This document shows positions 17,308-28,386 of a stretch of 64,000 nt of DNA, piece after piece (position 1 is the stretch's first letter; every line of letters starts with the position of its first letter). Made by a program: the position numbers and the translations under genes. Source of the stretch: Pseudomonas sp. GM41(2012). GTDB taxonomy: Bacteria > Pseudomonadota > Gammaproteobacteria > Pseudomonadales > Pseudomonadaceae. The notes beneath the pieces were generated by a model, which was given only the letters and a program-made list of their open reading frames with translations, searched no databases and was not told the DNA's origin. The stretch is taken from the NCBI RefSeq assembly GCF_000282315.2, contig NZ_AKJN02000002.1:186001-250000 (forward strand). Reading direction: 5' to 3'.

Positions 17308-17730
17308 TTAAGATTTACGCGCGACGCGTTCGAGCAATGCCGTCAGCTCATCGAGCTTGGCAGAGAGTGTCTCAACGTCATGTTTAGACGGAATGCCGAT
17401 ACGATTCAAGGTACTTGCGACACGCGAGTCAAAAGCCTTCTCGACCTTGTCGAGTTGAAGTTCGACCTTGCCTTTGAAAGTGCTTACTTCACTCTTGGCG
17501 TCATCGATCTCGGCATTGGCCGCTTCAAGTTTCTCGGCAACTACTTTTTTGCCTTTCTTTTCAACAGTTTGACCAGCCTTTACCAACTCTTGAAAGTACT
17601 CGCTGCCCTCTTGGCCGACCTTGGTGTAGGCACCCAGGCCTGCCAGCCAGATCTTGCGAGCATAGGTTTTAACGTCGCTCAGAGCAGTCGTCGAAGCGTC
17701 GATTTTTTTCTTCAAAATAACTTTGGCCAT
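17308..17730 (-). CDS. phaI: PHA granule phasin PhaI
   Basis: A 140-aa phasin that coats PHA granules. The start at MAKVILKKKIDASTTALSDV has GAGG 7 nt upstream; the frame extends 20 codons further but without a credible start. The KTYARKIWLAGLGAYTKVGQ segment is shared with PhaF, and residues about 60-130 are predicted amphipathic helix and coiled coil. The gene ends 10 nt before phaF and forms an operon with it. In P. putida the phaI promoter depends on PhaD. Confidence 0.95.
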   Translation of the reverse strand: MAKVILKKKIDASTTALSDVKTYARKIWLAGLGAYTKVGQEGSEYFQELVKAGQTVEKKGKKVVAEKLEAANAEIDDAKSEVSTFKGKVELQLDKVEKAFDSRVASTLNRIGIPSKHDVETLSAKLDELTALLERVARKS

Positions 17731-17860
17731 GGTGCACCTCACGCGCAGAAGGTTTGAGGAACTGCCCGCGAAAGCGTCGGGCTCAGGCACAAAGTAGTGA
17801 GAATAATTAGAAACGGCACCCTAACAAGTGACACAAATCGGTGATGCCCCACCGCTCACC

Positions 17861-17947
17861 GTAGGAGCAAAGCTTGCTCGCGATAGCATCACCACGGACT
17901 AACTGAAATACCGCGGTGTCTGCATCGCGAGCAAGCTTTGCTCCTAC
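17861..17947. repeat. REPIN (head-out) upstream of phaI
   Basis: GTAGGAGCAAAGCTTGCTCG... and mirror, between phaI and the small granule-protein gene. The rest of the 17731-17960 gap holds the phaI promoter region, with no clear -35/-10. Confidence 0.85.
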
Positions 17948-17960
17948 GAAAAAGCGTGAG

Positions 17961-18236
17961 TTATGTGAGGGCTTTATCGAGGGCCTTTTCGATTTCCGAT
18001 TTGATGGTGCCGCTCATGGCCGACATCAACAGGCCCAGTTCGACATCGACCTTGATCGAATCCTCGCCCACATACACCGCGCCTTTTACACCCGAGCGTC
18101 TGAGATTCAGAGTGTCGCCGGACCACTGCGGCTCCAGGCCATATTGTTCGGACAGTTTCTGCGCCAACTTGTCGGCCTTCTCGCGGGCCGCTTCCTTACC
18201 CAGGCCGTGGGAACGCTCAACACTAATACGGGCCAT
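17961..18236 (-). CDS. Small PHA-granule-region protein (PHA_gran_rgn family)
   Basis: A 91-aa protein starting [20 protein letters not shown]. Sequence and location next to phaIF match the family annotated as polyhydroxyalkanoic acid system protein, found near PHA genes in pseudomonads. It shows an N-terminal helix ([20 protein letters not shown]), a central beta portion ([20 protein letters not shown]) and a C-terminal helix. No enzymatic motif is visible. It is divergent from ubiE across 155 nt. Confidence 0.85.
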   Translation of the reverse strand: MARISVERSHGLGKEAAREKADKLAQKLSEQYGLEPQWSGDTLNLRRSGVKGAVYVGEDSIKVDVELGLLMSAMSGTIKSEIEKALDKALT

Positions 18237-18391
18237 CGAATGACTCCTGCTTTATGAATACTTTCCTGAAGCATCTTGACCGCTACTGCGGCAAAACGTC
18301 CCGGTGGTTACCTATCTTACCTGCAGCCTTGCCAAGACAAAGCAGGCCACCGGGATTAGAATGTCCCGCATTCTCTTTTGGTGACAGCGAT

Positions 18392-19162
18392 ATGACTGAT
18401 CAGCGCAAAGGCAGCGATGCCGAACCCACCACTCACTTCGGCTTCAAAAACGTTCCGGAAAGCCAGAAAGCGGAAAAAGTCGCTGAGGTTTTCCACTCGG
18501 TAGCCGCCAAGTACGACTTGATGAACGACCTCCTGTCGGGCGGCATGCACCGTCTGTGGAAGCGTTTCGCGATCGAGCTGTCGGGCGTTCGCACCGGTAA
18601 CCGCGTGCTGGACATCGCTGGCGGCACGGGCGATCTGACCAAGAAGTTCTCGCACCTCGTTGGCCCGACCGGCCAGGTCGTGTTGGCCGACATCAACGAA
18701 TCCATGCTCAAGGTCGGTCGTGACCGCCTGCTGGATCTGGGTGTGGCCGGTAACGTCGAATTCGTTCAGGCCGACGCTGAAAAACTGCCGTTCCCGGACA
18801 ACCATTTCGACTGCGTGACCATCGCTTTCGGCCTGCGCAACGTTACCCATAAAGAAGATGCCCTGCGCTCGATGCTGCGCGTGCTGAAACCGGGCGGCCG
18901 TTTGCTGGTGCTGGAGTTCTCCAAGCCGACCAACGCGTTGATGTCCAAAGCCTACGACGCCTACTCGTTCGCCTTCATGCCGCTGATGGGCAAGCTGATC
19001 ACCAACGACTCGGAAAGCTATCGCTACCTGGCCGAATCGATCCGCATGCACCCGAATCAGGAAACCCTGAAGTCGATGATGGTCGAGGCCGGTTTCGACC
19101 GCGTGACCTACCACAACATGACCGCAGGCATCGTCGCCCTGCACCGTGGCATCAAACCCTGA
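18392..19162 (+). CDS. ubiE: Ubiquinone/menaquinone methyltransferase UbiE
   Basis: A 256-aa SAM-dependent C-methyltransferase of ubiquinone synthesis. The start at [20 protein letters not shown] was preferred over a 46-codon longer frame without family similarity. The SAM-binding motif is [11 protein letters not shown] (about 75-85), followed by [12 protein letters not shown] and the family signature region AFGLRNVT. The stop codon overlaps the ubiJ start by 1 nt (TGATG), so the two genes are translationally coupled. Confidence 0.97.
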   Translation: MTDQRKGSDAEPTTHFGFKNVPESQKAEKVAEVFHSVAAKYDLMNDLLSGGMHRLWKRFAIELSGVRTGNRVLDIAGGTGDLTKKFSHLVGPTGQVVLADINESMLKVGRDRLLDLGVAGNVEFVQADAEKLPFPDNHFDCVTIAFGLRNVTHKEDALRSMLRVLKPGGRLLVLEFSKPTNALMSKAYDAYSFAFMPLMGKLITNDSESYRYLAESIRMHPNQETLKSMMVEAGFDRVTYHNMTAGIVALHRGIKP

Positions 19163-19785
19163 TGTTGCTGGCCGGCCTGCTCGCCAGCGTTGAACTCGGT
19201 CTGAACCGGGTGCTGCGTCTCGACAGCACGGCGTTGCCGCGGCTGGCGCATTTGAGTGGCAAGGTGATTGCCGTCGACTGCCGCAGCCCGGCGCTGCAAG
19301 TGTTCATCCTGCCCAGCGACGAAGGCTTGATGCTGGCTTCCCACTGGGAAACCGGCGCCGACTGCACCTTGCGCGCACCGGCCTCCAGCCTGTTGAAACT
19401 GGCCACGAGCAAGGACAAGACGTCGGTCCTGCATGCTCCTGAAGTCGAACTCGACGGCGACAGCGGCGTGCTGCTGGAACTGGCGGCGATCCTTCAGGAC
19501 CTTGAGCTGGACTGGGAGTACGAACTCTCGCGCTGGCTGGGACCAGTCGCCACGCAACTGCTCGGCGGTCACCTGCGCAGTCGTGCACGCTGGTATCAGC
19601 AAGGGTTCGCCAGCCTGAACCAGAACCTTGGCGAGTACCTGGCCGAAGAATCGCGCACCCTCGTCGGTCAGCGCGAAGCCGAAGCCCGTTTTAGTGAACT
19701 GGACCAGATCAAACTCGATCTGGAACGTCTCGAGGCGCGTTTCGAGCGCCTCTCCCGATCCCTCGACCCAAGCGATAACGCATGA
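19162..19785 (+). CDS. ubiJ: Ubiquinone biosynthesis accessory factor UbiJ (SCP2 domain)
   Basis: A 207-aa soluble accessory protein. The N-terminal SCP2-like lipid-binding domain (about 10-120) is followed by helices and a C-terminal coiled coil ([20 protein letters not shown]). In E. coli UbiJ and UbiK organise the soluble Ubi complex that holds the hydrophobic intermediates. Position between ubiE and ubiB, with overlaps of 1 and 4 nt, is the classical ubiEJB operon. Confidence 0.94.
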   Translation: MLLAGLLASVELGLNRVLRLDSTALPRLAHLSGKVIAVDCRSPALQVFILPSDEGLMLASHWETGADCTLRAPASSLLKLATSKDKTSVLHAPEVELDGDSGVLLELAAILQDLELDWEYELSRWLGPVATQLLGGHLRSRARWYQQGFASLNQNLGEYLAEESRTLVGQREAEARFSELDQIKLDLERLEARFERLSRSLDPSDNA

Positions 19786-21386
19786 AGCTGCTTGCCGTCC
19801 GCCGTTTGTTGCGCATCCAGCGCGTTGTGATTCGCTACCGCCTCGATGACCTGTTGTTCGCCCTGCCACTGCCGTGGTTTCTGTTGGCGCTGCGCTACGC
19901 CTTGCCGTGGCGCTGGTTCCCGCGCAAGACGCTGGACCTGAGCCGCGGCGCGCGATTGCGTCTGGCGTTGCAGGACCTGGGACCGATTTTCATCAAGTTC
20001 GGGCAAATCCTGTCCACCCGCCGCGATTTGCTGCCGGAAGACATCGCCGATGAGCTGATGAAGCTGCAGGACCGCGTGCCGCCGTTCGACTCGCAAGTGT
20101 CAGTCAATCTGATCGAAGAACAGCTCGGCAAAAAAATCAGCGAAGTCTTCAGCCGCTTCGACGTCGAACCGCTGGCCTCGGCCTCGGTGGCGCAGGTGCA
20201 TGCCGCGCAGCTGAAAACCGGCGAAGAAGTGGTGGTCAAGGTCATCCGCCCTGGCCTCAAACCGATCATCGCGCAGGATCTGGCGTGGCTGTTCATCCTC
20301 GCCCGCGCCGCCGAAAAGCTCTCGGCCGACGCGCGCCTGCTGCACCCGGTGGACGTGGTCCAGGACTACGAAAAAACTATCTACGACGAACTCGACCTGC
20401 TGCGTGAAGCGGCCAACGCCAGCCAGTTGCGACGTAACTTCGACGGCTCGGAGCTGCTCTACGTGCCGCAAGTCTATTGGAACTGGTGCCGGCCAAAAGT
20501 GCTGGTGATGGAGCGCATCTACGGCATCCAGGTCACTGACCTCGCGACCCTGGCCGACCAGCGCACCGACATGAAAATGCTCGCTGAGCGCGGCGTCGAG
20601 ATCTTCTTCACCCAGGTGTTCCGCGACAGCTTCTTCCATGCCGACATGCACCCCGGCAACATCTTCGTCAGCACCGTGAACCCGTGGAGCCCGCAGTACA
20701 TTGCGATCGACTGCGGCATCGTCGGCAGCCTGACGCCGGAAGACCAGGACTACCTGGCGCGCAACCTGTTCGCGTTCTTCAAGCGTGATTACCGTCGTGT
20801 CGCGCAATTGCACATCGATTCGGGCTGGGTGCCGGCGGAAACCAAACTCAACGAATTCGAGGCGGCGATCCGCACCGTGTGCGAGCCGATCTTCGAAAAA
20901 CCGTTAAAAGATATTTCTTTCGGCCAGGTGCTGATGCGCCTGTTCCAGACCGCCCGGCGCTTCAACATGGAAGTGCAGCCGCAGCTCGTTTTGCTGCAAA
21001 AAACCCTGCTGAACATTGAAGGCCTGGGCCGTCAGTTGTACCCGGACCTCGATTTGTGGAACACCGCCCAGCCGTTCCTCGAACGCTGGATGCGTGAGCG
21101 CGTCAGCCCCAAAGCCTTGATCGGCAACGTGCAGAGCCAGTTCGAACAGCTGCCGCACCTGGCCAACATGGCCCGCGACCTGCTCGAACGCATGTCCCAG
21201 CCCCACGCCTACGACCCGCCGCCACCGTGGCACCGTCGCAAGGACGATTGGCTGCTGCGACTGCTCGGTTGTGCGCACCTGGCCGGCGGCACAATACTCG
21301 CTGCCGGTGGGCCGCTGAACGAACTGGGTCACTGGCCGGCCGGCATCATGGTGGCGGTTGGTTTGTATCTGGTCGTTCGCCGATAG
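19782..21386 (+). CDS. ubiB: UbiB protein kinase-like ubiquinone factor
   Basis: A 534-aa member of the atypical ABC1/ADCK kinase-like family needed for ubiquinone production. The KxGQ motif is in [16 protein letters not shown] (about 68-83) and an Ala-rich loop appears in [21 protein letters not shown] is the catalytic-loop equivalent and IDCGIVG the metal-binding DFG equivalent. Two membrane spans close the C-terminus (about 500-534). The ATG overlaps ubiJ by 4 nt. Confidence 0.96.
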   Translation: MKLLAVRRLLRIQRVVIRYRLDDLLFALPLPWFLLALRYALPWRWFPRKTLDLSRGARLRLALQDLGPIFIKFGQILSTRRDLLPEDIADELMKLQDRVPPFDSQVSVNLIEEQLGKKISEVFSRFDVEPLASASVAQVHAAQLKTGEEVVVKVIRPGLKPIIAQDLAWLFILARAAEKLSADARLLHPVDVVQDYEKTIYDELDLLREAANASQLRRNFDGSELLYVPQVYWNWCRPKVLVMERIYGIQVTDLATLADQRTDMKMLAERGVEIFFTQVFRDSFFHADMHPGNIFVSTVNPWSPQYIAIDCGIVGSLTPEDQDYLARNLFAFFKRDYRRVAQLHIDSGWVPAETKLNEFEAAIRTVCEPIFEKPLKDISFGQVLMRLFQTARRFNMEVQPQLVLLQKTLLNIEGLGRQLYPDLDLWNTAQPFLERWMRERVSPKALIGNVQSQFEQLPHLANMARDLLERMSQPHAYDPPPPWHRRKDDWLLRLLGCAHLAGGTILAAGGPLNELGHWPAGIMVAVGLYLVVRR

Positions 21387-21466
21387 CCAGCGCCCCCGCA
21401 CGCTGGCACACTGTTTCAACGCTTGGGTTCTACTCATGAAGTGTGGAACCGCTGTCGGAGTCGAAG

Positions 21467-21868
21467 ATGAAAAACTGGCTGGACGAGATCAAGTGGGACG
21501 CCGATGGCCTTGTGCCGGCGATTGCCCAGGATCACAAGACCGGGCGCGTCCTGATGATGGCCTGGATGAACCGTGAAGCGCTGGAACTGACCGCTGCCGA
21601 GAACCGCGCCATTTACTGGTCACGTTCCCGTGGCAAGCTGTGGCGCAAGGGCGAAGAGTCCGGCCACGTGCAAACCCTGCATGAGATGCGCCTGGACTGT
21701 GACGCCGACGTGATCATCCTGATGGTCGAGCAGATCGGCGACATCGCTTGCCATACCGGCCGTCAGAGCTGCTTCTACCGCGTCTTCGAGAACGGCGACT
21801 GGAAAACCGTCGACCCGGTTCTGAAAGACCCGCACGCCATCTATTCCGCAGGACACAGCCATGAGTGA
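21467..21868 (+). CDS. hisI: Phosphoribosyl-AMP cyclohydrolase
   Basis: A 133-aa enzyme for the third step of histidine synthesis. The start at [20 protein letters not shown] has GGAG about 8 nt upstream. Metal ligands are visible in LDCDADVI and in the [12 protein letters not shown] segment. It is separate from HisE, as usual in pseudomonads, where E. coli has a fused protein. Its stop overlaps hisE by 8 nt. It lies 80 nt after ubiB. Confidence 0.96.
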   Translation: MKNWLDEIKWDADGLVPAIAQDHKTGRVLMMAWMNREALELTAAENRAIYWSRSRGKLWRKGEESGHVQTLHEMRLDCDADVIILMVEQIGDIACHTGRQSCFYRVFENGDWKTVDPVLKDPHAIYSAGHSHE

Positions 21869-22193
21869 CACTCTGACCCGTCTGGCCCAAGTGCTGGAAG
21901 AGCGCAAAGGCGCTGCCGCCGACAGCTCGTATGTCGCCAGCCTGTACCACAAAGGCTTGAACAAGATTCTGGAAAAAGTCGGCGAAGAGTCGGTCGAAAC
22001 CATCATTGCCGCCAAGGATGCCGCCATCAGCGGTGACTGCAGCGATGTGATCTACGAAACCGCCGATTTGTGGTTCCACAGCATGGTCATGCTCGCCCAA
22101 CTGGGGCAGCATCCACAGGCTGTACTCGATGAACTGGACCGTCGTTTCGGTCTGTCCGGACACGCTGAGAAAGCCTCGCGTCCGTCCGCCTGA
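21861..22193 (+). CDS. hisE: Phosphoribosyl-ATP pyrophosphatase
   Basis: A 110-aa all-alpha MazG-like enzyme for the second step of histidine synthesis. The signature [20 protein letters not shown] carries the acidic Mg-binding residues, repeated by [17 protein letters not shown]. It overlaps hisI by 8 nt and is followed 25 nt later by tatA. The hisIE-tatABC link is conserved in the genus. Confidence 0.96.
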   Translation: MSDTLTRLAQVLEERKGAAADSSYVASLYHKGLNKILEKVGEESVETIIAAKDAAISGDCSDVIYETADLWFHSMVMLAQLGQHPQAVLDELDRRFGLSGHAEKASRPSA

Positions 22194-22218
22194 ACAACTA
22201 TTAGAGAGGAGCAGCGAC

Positions 22219-22491
22219 ATGGGCATTTTTGACTGGAAACACTGGATCGTCATCCTGGTTGTCGTCGTGCTGGTGTTCGGCACCAAGAAACTGAAAAACC
22301 TCGGCACTGACGTGGGCGAGTCGATCAAGGGCTTCAAAAAAGCCATGAGCGATGAAGACAAGCCAGCTGATCCGACCGCAACGCCGTCCCAACCGGTACC
22401 GCCGGTTCAGCCGCAGGCCTCGGTGAATCAGCCGCACACTATCGACGTGCAGGCGCAAAAAGTCGAAGAGCCGATCCGCAAAGACGTGTGA
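22219..22491 (+). CDS. tatA: Twin-arginine translocase subunit TatA
   Basis: A 90-aa pore-forming component of the Tat system, which exports folded proteins. The start at [20 protein letters not shown] follows GAGGAG (about 9 nt). A single N-terminal span (about 6-21) is followed by the hinge [20 protein letters not shown], an amphipathic helix and an acidic/Pro-rich tail. The longer in-frame extension upstream lies within hisE and is not used. Confidence 0.96.
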   Translation: MGIFDWKHWIVILVVVVLVFGTKKLKNLGTDVGESIKGFKKAMSDEDKPADPTATPSQPVPPVQPQASVNQPHTIDVQAQKVEEPIRKDV

Positions 22492-22501
22492 GCACTGACT
22501 A

Positions 22502-22963
22502 ATGTTTGGTATCAGCTTCTCTGAACTGCTGCTCGTCGGCCTCGTGGCCCTGCTGGTGCTGGGTCCCGAGCGTCTGCCGGGTGCTGCGCGCACCGCCGGC
22601 CTGTGGGTCGGCCGTCTGAAGCGCAGCTTCAACGCGATCAAACAGGAAGTTGAACGTGAAATCGGTGCCGACGAGATTCGTCGGCAACTGCACAACGAGC
22701 ACATTCTGTCGCTTGAGCAGGAGGCGCGGAAGATTTTCACGCCGACTCAGCAGGAGGCCACGCCGGTTCAGCCGGTTGAGCCTGTGGCGGAGCAGACGAT
22801 TCATGCTCCGATTGCAGAAGCTACGCCTGCTGCGGCACCGACGGAAACGGTGAAAGCTGTTGAACCGGCGCCGCTTGTCGCGACCGTAGAACCTGTTGCT
22901 CCTGCCGCCGCGCCGACAACGCCGGCTCCTCACGACACCACTTTGCCGCCGCGAGTCTCATGA
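22502..22963 (+). CDS. tatB: Twin-arginine translocase subunit TatB
   Basis: A 153-aa receptor subunit that with TatC binds the RR signal peptide. It shows [20 protein letters not shown], then [20 protein letters not shown] as in TatB proteins; the Glu in the first span and the GPERLP hinge separate it from TatA. The C-terminal half is an Ala/Pro/Glu/Val-rich low-complexity tail from about residue 80. The last 4 nt overlap tatC. Confidence 0.96.
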   Translation: MFGISFSELLLVGLVALLVLGPERLPGAARTAGLWVGRLKRSFNAIKQEVEREIGADEIRRQLHNEHILSLEQEARKIFTPTQQEATPVQPVEPVAEQTIHAPIAEATPAAAPTETVKAVEPAPLVATVEPVAPAAAPTTPAPHDTTLPPRVS

Positions 22964-23754
22964 GCGATCTCCCCGAAAACGACCAGCACATGCCGCTGGT
23001 TTCGCACCTCACCGAGTTGCGTACCCGCCTGCTGCGTTGTGTAGCGGCGATCTTCATCATCTTCGCCGGGTTGTTTGCCTTCACCCAGCAGATCTACACC
23101 TTCGTCTCCACGCCACTGCGGCAATACCTGCCCGTGGGCGCGACGATGATCGCCACCGATGTGTCGTCGCCGTTCCTGACGCCGCTGAAGCTGACGATGA
23201 TGGTCTCGCTGTTCCTGGCGATCCCGGTGATCCTGCATCAGATCTGGGGCTTTATCGCGCCAGGCCTGTACAAGCATGAGAAACGCATTGCGGTGCCGCT
23301 GCTGGTGTCCAGCATCCTGCTGTTCTATACCGGCATGGCGTTCGCCTATTACCTGGTGTTCCCGCTGATCTTCAAATTCTTCGCCGCCGCCACCCCGGCC
23401 GGCGTGGAAATGATGACCGACATCAGCAGCTACCTCGATTTCGTCATGACGCTGTTCTTCGCCTTCGGCGTAGCGTTCGAGATTCCGGTGGCCGTGGTGC
23501 TGCTGGTGTGGATCGGCGTGGTCAACGTCGCTTACCTGAAGAAAATCCGCCCGTACGTGGTCATCGGTTGCTTTGTGGTCGGCATGATCCTGACGCCACC
23601 GGACATCTTCTCGCAGACACTGTTGGCCGTACCGATGTGGCTGCTGTTTGAAATCGGCATCCTGTTCGGTGGCCTGATCAGCAAACGCGGCGAGCATCCG
23701 GACGACCAACCTGTGGACGATCACAACGACCAGCCGCCAGCGACTCAACCGTGA
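22960..23754 (+). CDS. tatC: Twin-arginine translocase subunit TatC
   Basis: A 264-aa polytopic inner-membrane protein with six predicted spans, the core of the Tat signal-peptide receptor. [12 protein letters not shown] at the N-terminus is the family signature, and [11 protein letters not shown] holds the conserved Phe-Glu of the membrane-buried signal-peptide pocket. The C-terminal tail is Asp/Gln-rich. It overlaps both tatB and rsmE by 4 nt. Confidence 0.97.
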   Translation: MSDLPENDQHMPLVSHLTELRTRLLRCVAAIFIIFAGLFAFTQQIYTFVSTPLRQYLPVGATMIATDVSSPFLTPLKLTMMVSLFLAIPVILHQIWGFIAPGLYKHEKRIAVPLLVSSILLFYTGMAFAYYLVFPLIFKFFAAATPAGVEMMTDISSYLDFVMTLFFAFGVAFEIPVAVVLLVWIGVVNVAYLKKIRPYVVIGCFVVGMILTPPDIFSQTLLAVPMWLLFEIGILFGGLISKRGEHPDDQPVDDHNDQPPATQP

Positions 23755-24458
23755 ACCTGCTGCTGCTCGAAGAGGCCGATTTCATTGCGGCCGACCGGGC
23801 GATCCTGCGTGATCGCCGGTTGACGCACATGCAGGAAGTCCACCGTTCAGTTGTCGGCGACAGCCTGCGGGTCGGGCGTATCGGTGGGCTGATGGGCTCG
23901 GCCGAACTGCTGCGCCTGGACACCGATGAAGCCGAACTGCGCATCACCCTCGACCAGCCACCACCGGCCAAGCTCCCGCTGACCCTGGTGCTGGCCCTGC
24001 CACGGCCGAAAATGCTGCGCAGGGTTTTCCAGACCGTAGCGGCCATGGGTGTGCCACGAATCATTCTGGTGAACAGCTATCGCGTCGAGAAGAGCTTCTG
24101 GCAAACGCCGTTCCTGGAGCCCGAGGCGATTCGCGAGCAGTTGATCCTCGGCCTTGAACAGGCCCGGGACAGCGTGCTGCCGGAAGTCGTCATCGAGAAG
24201 CGCTTCAAGCCGTTCGTCGAAGACCGTCTGCCAGCCATTACCGATGGCACCCTCGGCCTCGTCGGCCACCCCGGCAACTACCCGCCCTGCCCTCGTGGCC
24301 TGGACGAACCGGTGACCCTGGCCATCGGCCCCGAAGGTGGCTGGATTCCTTACGAAATCGACCTGCTGGGCAAGGCCGGCCTGCAACCGGTGCAACTCGG
24401 CGACCGCATCCTGCGGGTCGAAACCGCCGTCACCGCGCTTCTCGCCCGCCTTTTCTAA
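23751..24458 (+). CDS. rsmE: 16S rRNA m3U1498 methyltransferase RsmE
   Basis: A 235-aa SPOUT-family SAM methyltransferase acting on U1498 of 16S rRNA. The GTG start overlaps the tatC stop by 4 nt. An N-terminal PUA-like region (about 1-70) is followed by the trefoil-knot domain with [20 protein letters not shown] and the SAM-binding [15 protein letters not shown], then [20 protein letters not shown] at the end. This is the last gene of the hisIE-tatABC-rsmE run. Confidence 0.95.
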   Translation: MNLLLLEEADFIAADRAILRDRRLTHMQEVHRSVVGDSLRVGRIGGLMGSAELLRLDTDEAELRITLDQPPPAKLPLTLVLALPRPKMLRRVFQTVAAMGVPRIILVNSYRVEKSFWQTPFLEPEAIREQLILGLEQARDSVLPEVVIEKRFKPFVEDRLPAITDGTLGLVGHPGNYPPCPRGLDEPVTLAIGPEGGWIPYEIDLLGKAGLQPVQLGDRILRVETAVTALLARLF

Positions 24459-24473
24459 GGTCAAACACGCTCC

Positions 24474-24500
24474 ACTGTGGCGAGGGGATTTACCCCGCCA
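24474..24500. repeat. Single half unit of the GTGGCGAGGGG REP family
   Basis: CACTGTGGCGAGGGGATTTA followed by CCCCGCC, with no mirrored partner nearby. It is the same family as 8206-8340 and 51559-51655. Confidence 0.6.
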
Positions 24501-24537
24501 TGAACATTGGGTAGCACCTACAGATTCCCGGCTGCCG

Positions 24538-24544
24538 GCCGATA
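24538..24544 (+). promoter_or_regulatory. Possible FliA (sigma-28) -10 element of the chemoreceptor gene
   Basis: GCCGATA matches the flagellar sigma-28 -10 core 42 nt before the start codon, but no convincing -35 is seen 14-16 nt upstream. Confidence 0.25.
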
Positions 24545-24586
24545 CAGTTCCCATAAAACCAACGAATGGTTCGAGGGAGTTGCAGC

Positions 24587-26503
24587 ATGTACCGATGGCT
24601 AGCCGAGAAACTGGGGAACGTCAGCGTCAATCGCAAACTGAGTGTCGGCTTCGGTCTGGTGCTGCTGCTTACCTTGTTGATCACCTTCACCGGCTGGACC
24701 GGCCTGAGCGGCGTGATGAGTCGCGGCGATAAGCTGGGGTTTATTGCCAGCCTCAATGACCTGACCAAAGACCTGCGCCTGGCCCGTCTGGATTACGAAA
24801 TGCGTCGCGGCGAACAAGGCCCCGGTGCGGTCAATGACCTGCTCGGCCAACTCGATACCGGTCTGAAAACCGCGCGCACGCTGATTGAACAACCGGCCGA
24901 CGTGGCCATGATCGACCAGCAACTGGCCGCCGTCAGTGAGTACAAACAAGCCTTCACCGCCATGACCCAGGCTGGCGCCCAACGGGAAGACGCCCGCAGC
25001 AAACTCGGCGCCACCGCCGACAATGCCGTGGCTCGTGTCGCCGAGGTCGAAAAATCCATGCTGCAAGGTGACAGCGTCACCGATTTCAACAGCGTGATCG
25101 ACCTGAGCAAACTGATCCAGCAAGCGCGCTTCCAGGTGCGCGGTTACACCTACAGCGGCAAGACCGAGGCCGAGCAACCGGCGCTGGACGCCATCGACAA
25201 CGCGTTGAAAAACCTCGAAGGCCTGCCCTCCAAACTGCCGGAACAGCACATCGCCAACCTGCAGCAGGCCACCGACTCGCTCAAGGCCTATCGCGCCGCC
25301 GTCAGCCAGTTCCGTGACTCTCAGGTTGCCAGCGCTGCCGCGCTCAAACGCATGGCTGTGCAAGGCGATATCCTGCTCGACGTCAGCAAGAAACTCACCG
25401 TGTCGCAAACCATCGTCCGCGACACTGACGCCGCGCATGCCAAAAACCTGCTGCTGATGGCCACCGCCCTGGCGCTGGCCTTCGGCATGCTTGCCGCGTG
25501 GGCCATCACCCGCCAGATCGTGATTCCCCTGAGCCAGACCCTCAAAGTGGCGGAGCGTGTTGCTGCCGGCGACCTGACCCAAAACCTGATCTCTGAGCGT
25601 CAGGATGAACTCGGCCAGCTACAGCGCGCCATGCAGAGCATGACCCTGGGCCTGCGCGAGTTGATCGGTGGCATCAGTGACGGCGTCACGCAAATCGCCA
25701 GTGCCGCCGAAGAGTTGTCGGCAGTCACCGAACAGACCAGCGCCGGGGTCAACAGCCAGAAGGTCGAGACCGACCAGGTGGCTACCGCCATGAACGAAAT
25801 GACCGCCACCGTGCAGGAAGTCGCGCGTAACGCCGAAGAAGCGTCCGAAGCCGCCGTCGCCGCTGACCAGCAGGCCCGTGAAGGTGACAAAGTGGTCGGC
25901 GAAGCCATCGCCCAGATCGAGCGCCTGGCCAAGGAAGTCGGCAATTCCACCGAAGCCATGGGTCATCTCAAACGCGAAAGCGACAAGATCGGCAGCGTGC
26001 TCGACGTAATCAAATCCGTGGCCCAGCAAACCAACCTGCTGGCCCTCAACGCCGCCATCGAGGCCGCCCGTGCCGGTGAGGCCGGACGCGGTTTTGCGGT
26101 GGTCGCCGACGAAGTCCGCAGCCTGGCCCAGCGTACCCAGAAGTCCACCGAAGAAATCGAAGAGCTGATCGTCGGCCTGCAAACCGGCACCCAGCAAGTG
26201 GCGACCATCATGGACAACAGCCGCAGCCTGACCGACAGCAGCGTCGAACTGACCCGCCGCGCCGGTGGCTCGCTGGCAAGCATTACCCGCACCGTCTCGG
26301 CGATTCAGTCGATGAACCAGCAGATTGCAGCGGCGGCCGAGCAGCAGAGTGCCGTGGCCGAAGAGATCAACCGCAGCGTGCTGAACGTGCGTGATGTGTC
26401 CGAGCAAACCTCGGCAGCCAGTGAAGAGACCGCGGCTTCCAGCGTTGAGCTGGCACGGCTGGGGACGCATCTGCAGATGCTGGTGGGCAGGTTCAAGGTT
26501 TGA
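24587..26503 (+). CDS. Methyl-accepting chemotaxis protein, large helical sensor domain
   Basis: A 638-aa inner-membrane chemoreceptor. The start at [20 protein letters not shown] has GGGAG 8 nt upstream. TM1 lies at about 17-37. The periplasmic sensor is about 250 residues, rich in helix, the size of the helical bimodular (HBM) domain of P. putida McpS, which binds TCA-cycle acids; the ligand here is unknown. TM2 is at about 286-306, HAMP at about 307-360, and the signalling hairpin tip contains [23 protein letters not shown] membership is inferred from length and helical character only. Confidence 0.9.
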   Translation: MYRWLAEKLGNVSVNRKLSVGFGLVLLLTLLITFTGWTGLSGVMSRGDKLGFIASLNDLTKDLRLARLDYEMRRGEQGPGAVNDLLGQLDTGLKTARTLIEQPADVAMIDQQLAAVSEYKQAFTAMTQAGAQREDARSKLGATADNAVARVAEVEKSMLQGDSVTDFNSVIDLSKLIQQARFQVRGYTYSGKTEAEQPALDAIDNALKNLEGLPSKLPEQHIANLQQATDSLKAYRAAVSQFRDSQVASAAALKRMAVQGDILLDVSKKLTVSQTIVRDTDAAHAKNLLLMATALALAFGMLAAWAITRQIVIPLSQTLKVAERVAAGDLTQNLISERQDELGQLQRAMQSMTLGLRELIGGISDGVTQIASAAEELSAVTEQTSAGVNSQKVETDQVATAMNEMTATVQEVARNAEEASEAAVAADQQAREGDKVVGEAIAQIERLAKEVGNSTEAMGHLKRESDKIGSVLDVIKSVAQQTNLLALNAAIEAARAGEAGRGFAVVADEVRSLAQRTQKSTEEIEELIVGLQTGTQQVATIMDNSRSLTDSSVELTRRAGGSLASITRTVSAIQSMNQQIAAAAEQQSAVAEEINRSVLNVRDVSEQTSAASEETAASSVELARLGTHLQMLVGRFKV

Positions 26504-26543
26504 GGTGATTTGATGACCTCGGTTCGCTCGGGACCGAGGTGAT

Positions 26544-26640
26544 GCCATCGCGGGCAAGCCTTGCTCCTACAGGTCTTGTGTTATGCCGTAATCTCGCGGC
26601 AAACGCTCATCCGTAGGAGCAAGGCTTGCCCGCGATGGCG
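26544..26640. repeat. REPIN (tail-out) at convergent gene ends
   Basis: CCATCGCGGGCAAGCCTTGC... and mirrored GTAGGAGCAAGGCTTGCCCG... lie between the chemoreceptor and the ABC ATPase gene, with a long 41-nt centre. Confidence 0.8.
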
Positions 26641-26658
26641 ATTTATCAGGCGCTGAAG

Positions 26659-27414
26659 TTAGAGAACCTGGCGCAAGAAGGCCTGAGCCCGCGGATCCCT
26701 CGGTGCATCGAAGAATTCGGCTGGTGAAGCGTCTTCCAGCAATTTGCCGTGATCGAAGAACAGCACCCGATCCGCCACTTCCCTGGCGAAGCCCATTTCG
26801 TGGGTGACGCACACCATGGTCATGCCTTCCACCGCCAGGGTTTTCATCACGTCCAACACTTCGCCGACCATTTCCGGGTCGAGCGCCGAGGTTGGCTCAT
26901 CAAACAGCATGACCTTCGGTTCCATCGCCAGTGCCCGGGCGATGGCCACGCGCTGCTGCTGACCGCCGGACAGGCGCGACGGAAACTCGTTGGCCTTCTG
27001 CGCAATACCGACCTTTTCCAGCAACGCCAAAGCCTTGGCCTCGCGCTCCTTCTTGCCACGCTTGCGCACGACTTTCTGGGCCAGGCAGAGGTTTTCCAGC
27101 ACGGTCATGTGCGGGAACAGGTTGAAATGCTGGAACACCATGCCGACTTCGCGGCGATAGGCATTCACATCGGTTTTCGGGTCGGCCAGTTGCAAGCCGT
27201 CGATACTCACCGAGCCCGAGTCGAACTCCTCCAGCCCGTTGAGGCAGCGCAGGAAGGTGGACTTGCCGGAACCGGACGGGCCGATCACCACCAGCACTTC
27301 GCCCTTGGCCACCTGCGTGGTGACGTTATCCACCGCGCGAACCACGTGGCCGCGGGTGTCGAAAACTTTTACCAGATCGCGGACTTCAATCACTTTGCGC
27401 GAGCCTCCGCTCAA
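26659..27414 (-). CDS. Polar amino-acid ABC transporter, ATP-binding protein
   Basis: A 251-aa ATPase of the GlnQ/HisP type. It shows Walker [10 protein letters not shown] (about 44-52), Q-loop [10 protein letters not shown], signature LSGGQQQR, Walker [15 protein letters not shown] and the H-loop VTHEMGF. It energises uptake with the permease and binding protein encoded upstream. The start overlaps the permease gene by 29 nt. Substrate is likely a glutamine/glutamate/basic-type amino acid; the precise one cannot be read from the sequence. Confidence 0.92.
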   Translation of the reverse strand: MSGGSRKVIEVRDLVKVFDTRGHVVRAVDNVTTQVAKGEVLVVIGPSGSGKSTFLRCLNGLEEFDSGSVSIDGLQLADPKTDVNAYRREVGMVFQHFNLFPHMTVLENLCLAQKVVRKRGKKEREAKALALLEKVGIAQKANEFPSRLSGGQQQRVAIARALAMEPKVMLFDEPTSALDPEMVGEVLDVMKTLAVEGMTMVCVTHEMGFAREVADRVLFFDHGKLLEDASPAEFFDAPRDPRAQAFLRQVL

Positions 27415-28345
27415 GCCGGCTGGCGATTTTCGACAGCGGCAGGTTGATCAACAGGTACAGACCGGCCACGCAGAACAGGATTTCGAACGGCGAGAACGAG
27501 GTGGTGATGACTTCGCGACCGCTTTTGAGCAGCTCGGTAATGGCGATCACCGATACCAGCGAGGTGTCCTTGACCAGACTGATGAACTGACCGGCCAGCG
27601 GTGGCAGCACCCGTTTGAAGGCTTGCGGCAGCACCACGTGGCGCATCGACTGCCCAGCGCTCAGGCCCAGGGAGCGCGCCGCTTCGTTCTGGCCACGGGC
27701 AATGGATTGCACGCCGGAACGGATGATTTCCGCCACATAAGCGCCGGTGAACAGCGACAGCGCGGCGATCCCGGCGAACTCCCGGGAGAGGTTCATCACA
27801 GTGCCGATGAAGAAGTAGAAGATGAAGATCTGCACCAGCAGCGGCGTACCGCGCACCAGTTCGACGTAGATCGTCGAGAGATCGCGCAGGGTCGGGTTGC
27901 TCGACAGTCGGCACAGGCCCGTGGCCAGGCCGATCAGCAGGCCGAGCACACCTGAAACCACGGACAACCACAAGGTGGTCCACAGCCCCCACATCAGCGG
28001 TCCGGCGGCCCAATGGCGGGTCACGCCGATCACGTCGCCTTCGGCCACGTCATCACCTTGGGCGACTTGCAGACTGCTGTCGTCGACGGTCAGGTGCTGC
28101 TCTGTACCGGCATCGTTGCGCAGGGTGACTTCAGCCTTGTCGCCCTTGCGCACCAGTTCGCTGACGGTGGAGATGTCGGCGGCACGCTGGGATTCTTCGG
28201 CGTGGTAGGCGAAGTATTGCGGCACACGGTTCCAGCGCCATTCGTAGGACATCAGCGAGGTGGCGTAATACAACGCGCCGGCCAGGCCGATCAGCAGCAG
28301 CACGGTTAAAACGTGCCACGGCCATTGGGCTTTTTTCTGTTTCAT
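27386..28345 (-). CDS. Polar amino-acid ABC transporter, permease with extra periplasmic segment
   Basis: A 319-aa inner-membrane permease of the HisMQ class. The start was set at [20 protein letters not shown]. The core domain with the EAA loop ([20 protein letters not shown]) occupies about residues 115-315. It is preceded by an unusual N-terminal module: one span (about 11-30) and about 75 periplasmic residues ([20 protein letters not shown] onward) not present in plain 220-aa permeases. It is encoded between the binding-protein and ATPase genes. Confidence 0.9.
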   Translation of the reverse strand: MKQKKAQWPWHVLTVLLLIGLAGALYYATSLMSYEWRWNRVPQYFAYHAEESQRAADISTVSELVRKGDKAEVTLRNDAGTEQHLTVDDSSLQVAQGDDVAEGDVIGVTRHWAAGPLMWGLWTTLWLSVVSGVLGLLIGLATGLCRLSSNPTLRDLSTIYVELVRGTPLLVQIFIFYFFIGTVMNLSREFAGIAALSLFTGAYVAEIIRSGVQSIARGQNEAARSLGLSAGQSMRHVVLPQAFKRVLPPLAGQFISLVKDTSLVSVIAITELLKSGREVITTSFSPFEILFCVAGLYLLINLPLSKIASRLERRLAQSD

Positions 28346-28386
28346 GGGTTTAGCAAAATCCGAAAGTTGTGTCGCCAGGAAGGCCG

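Noticed and set aside
11122..18236. PHA cluster as a recently acquired island
   Set aside because: Base composition and codon use look like the neighbours, no integrase or tRNA is nearby, and the gene order is the usual one for the genus.
18254..18391. N-terminal extension of UbiE
   Set aside because: The frame is open but has no family similarity and no ribosome site; [18 protein letters not shown] is the family start.
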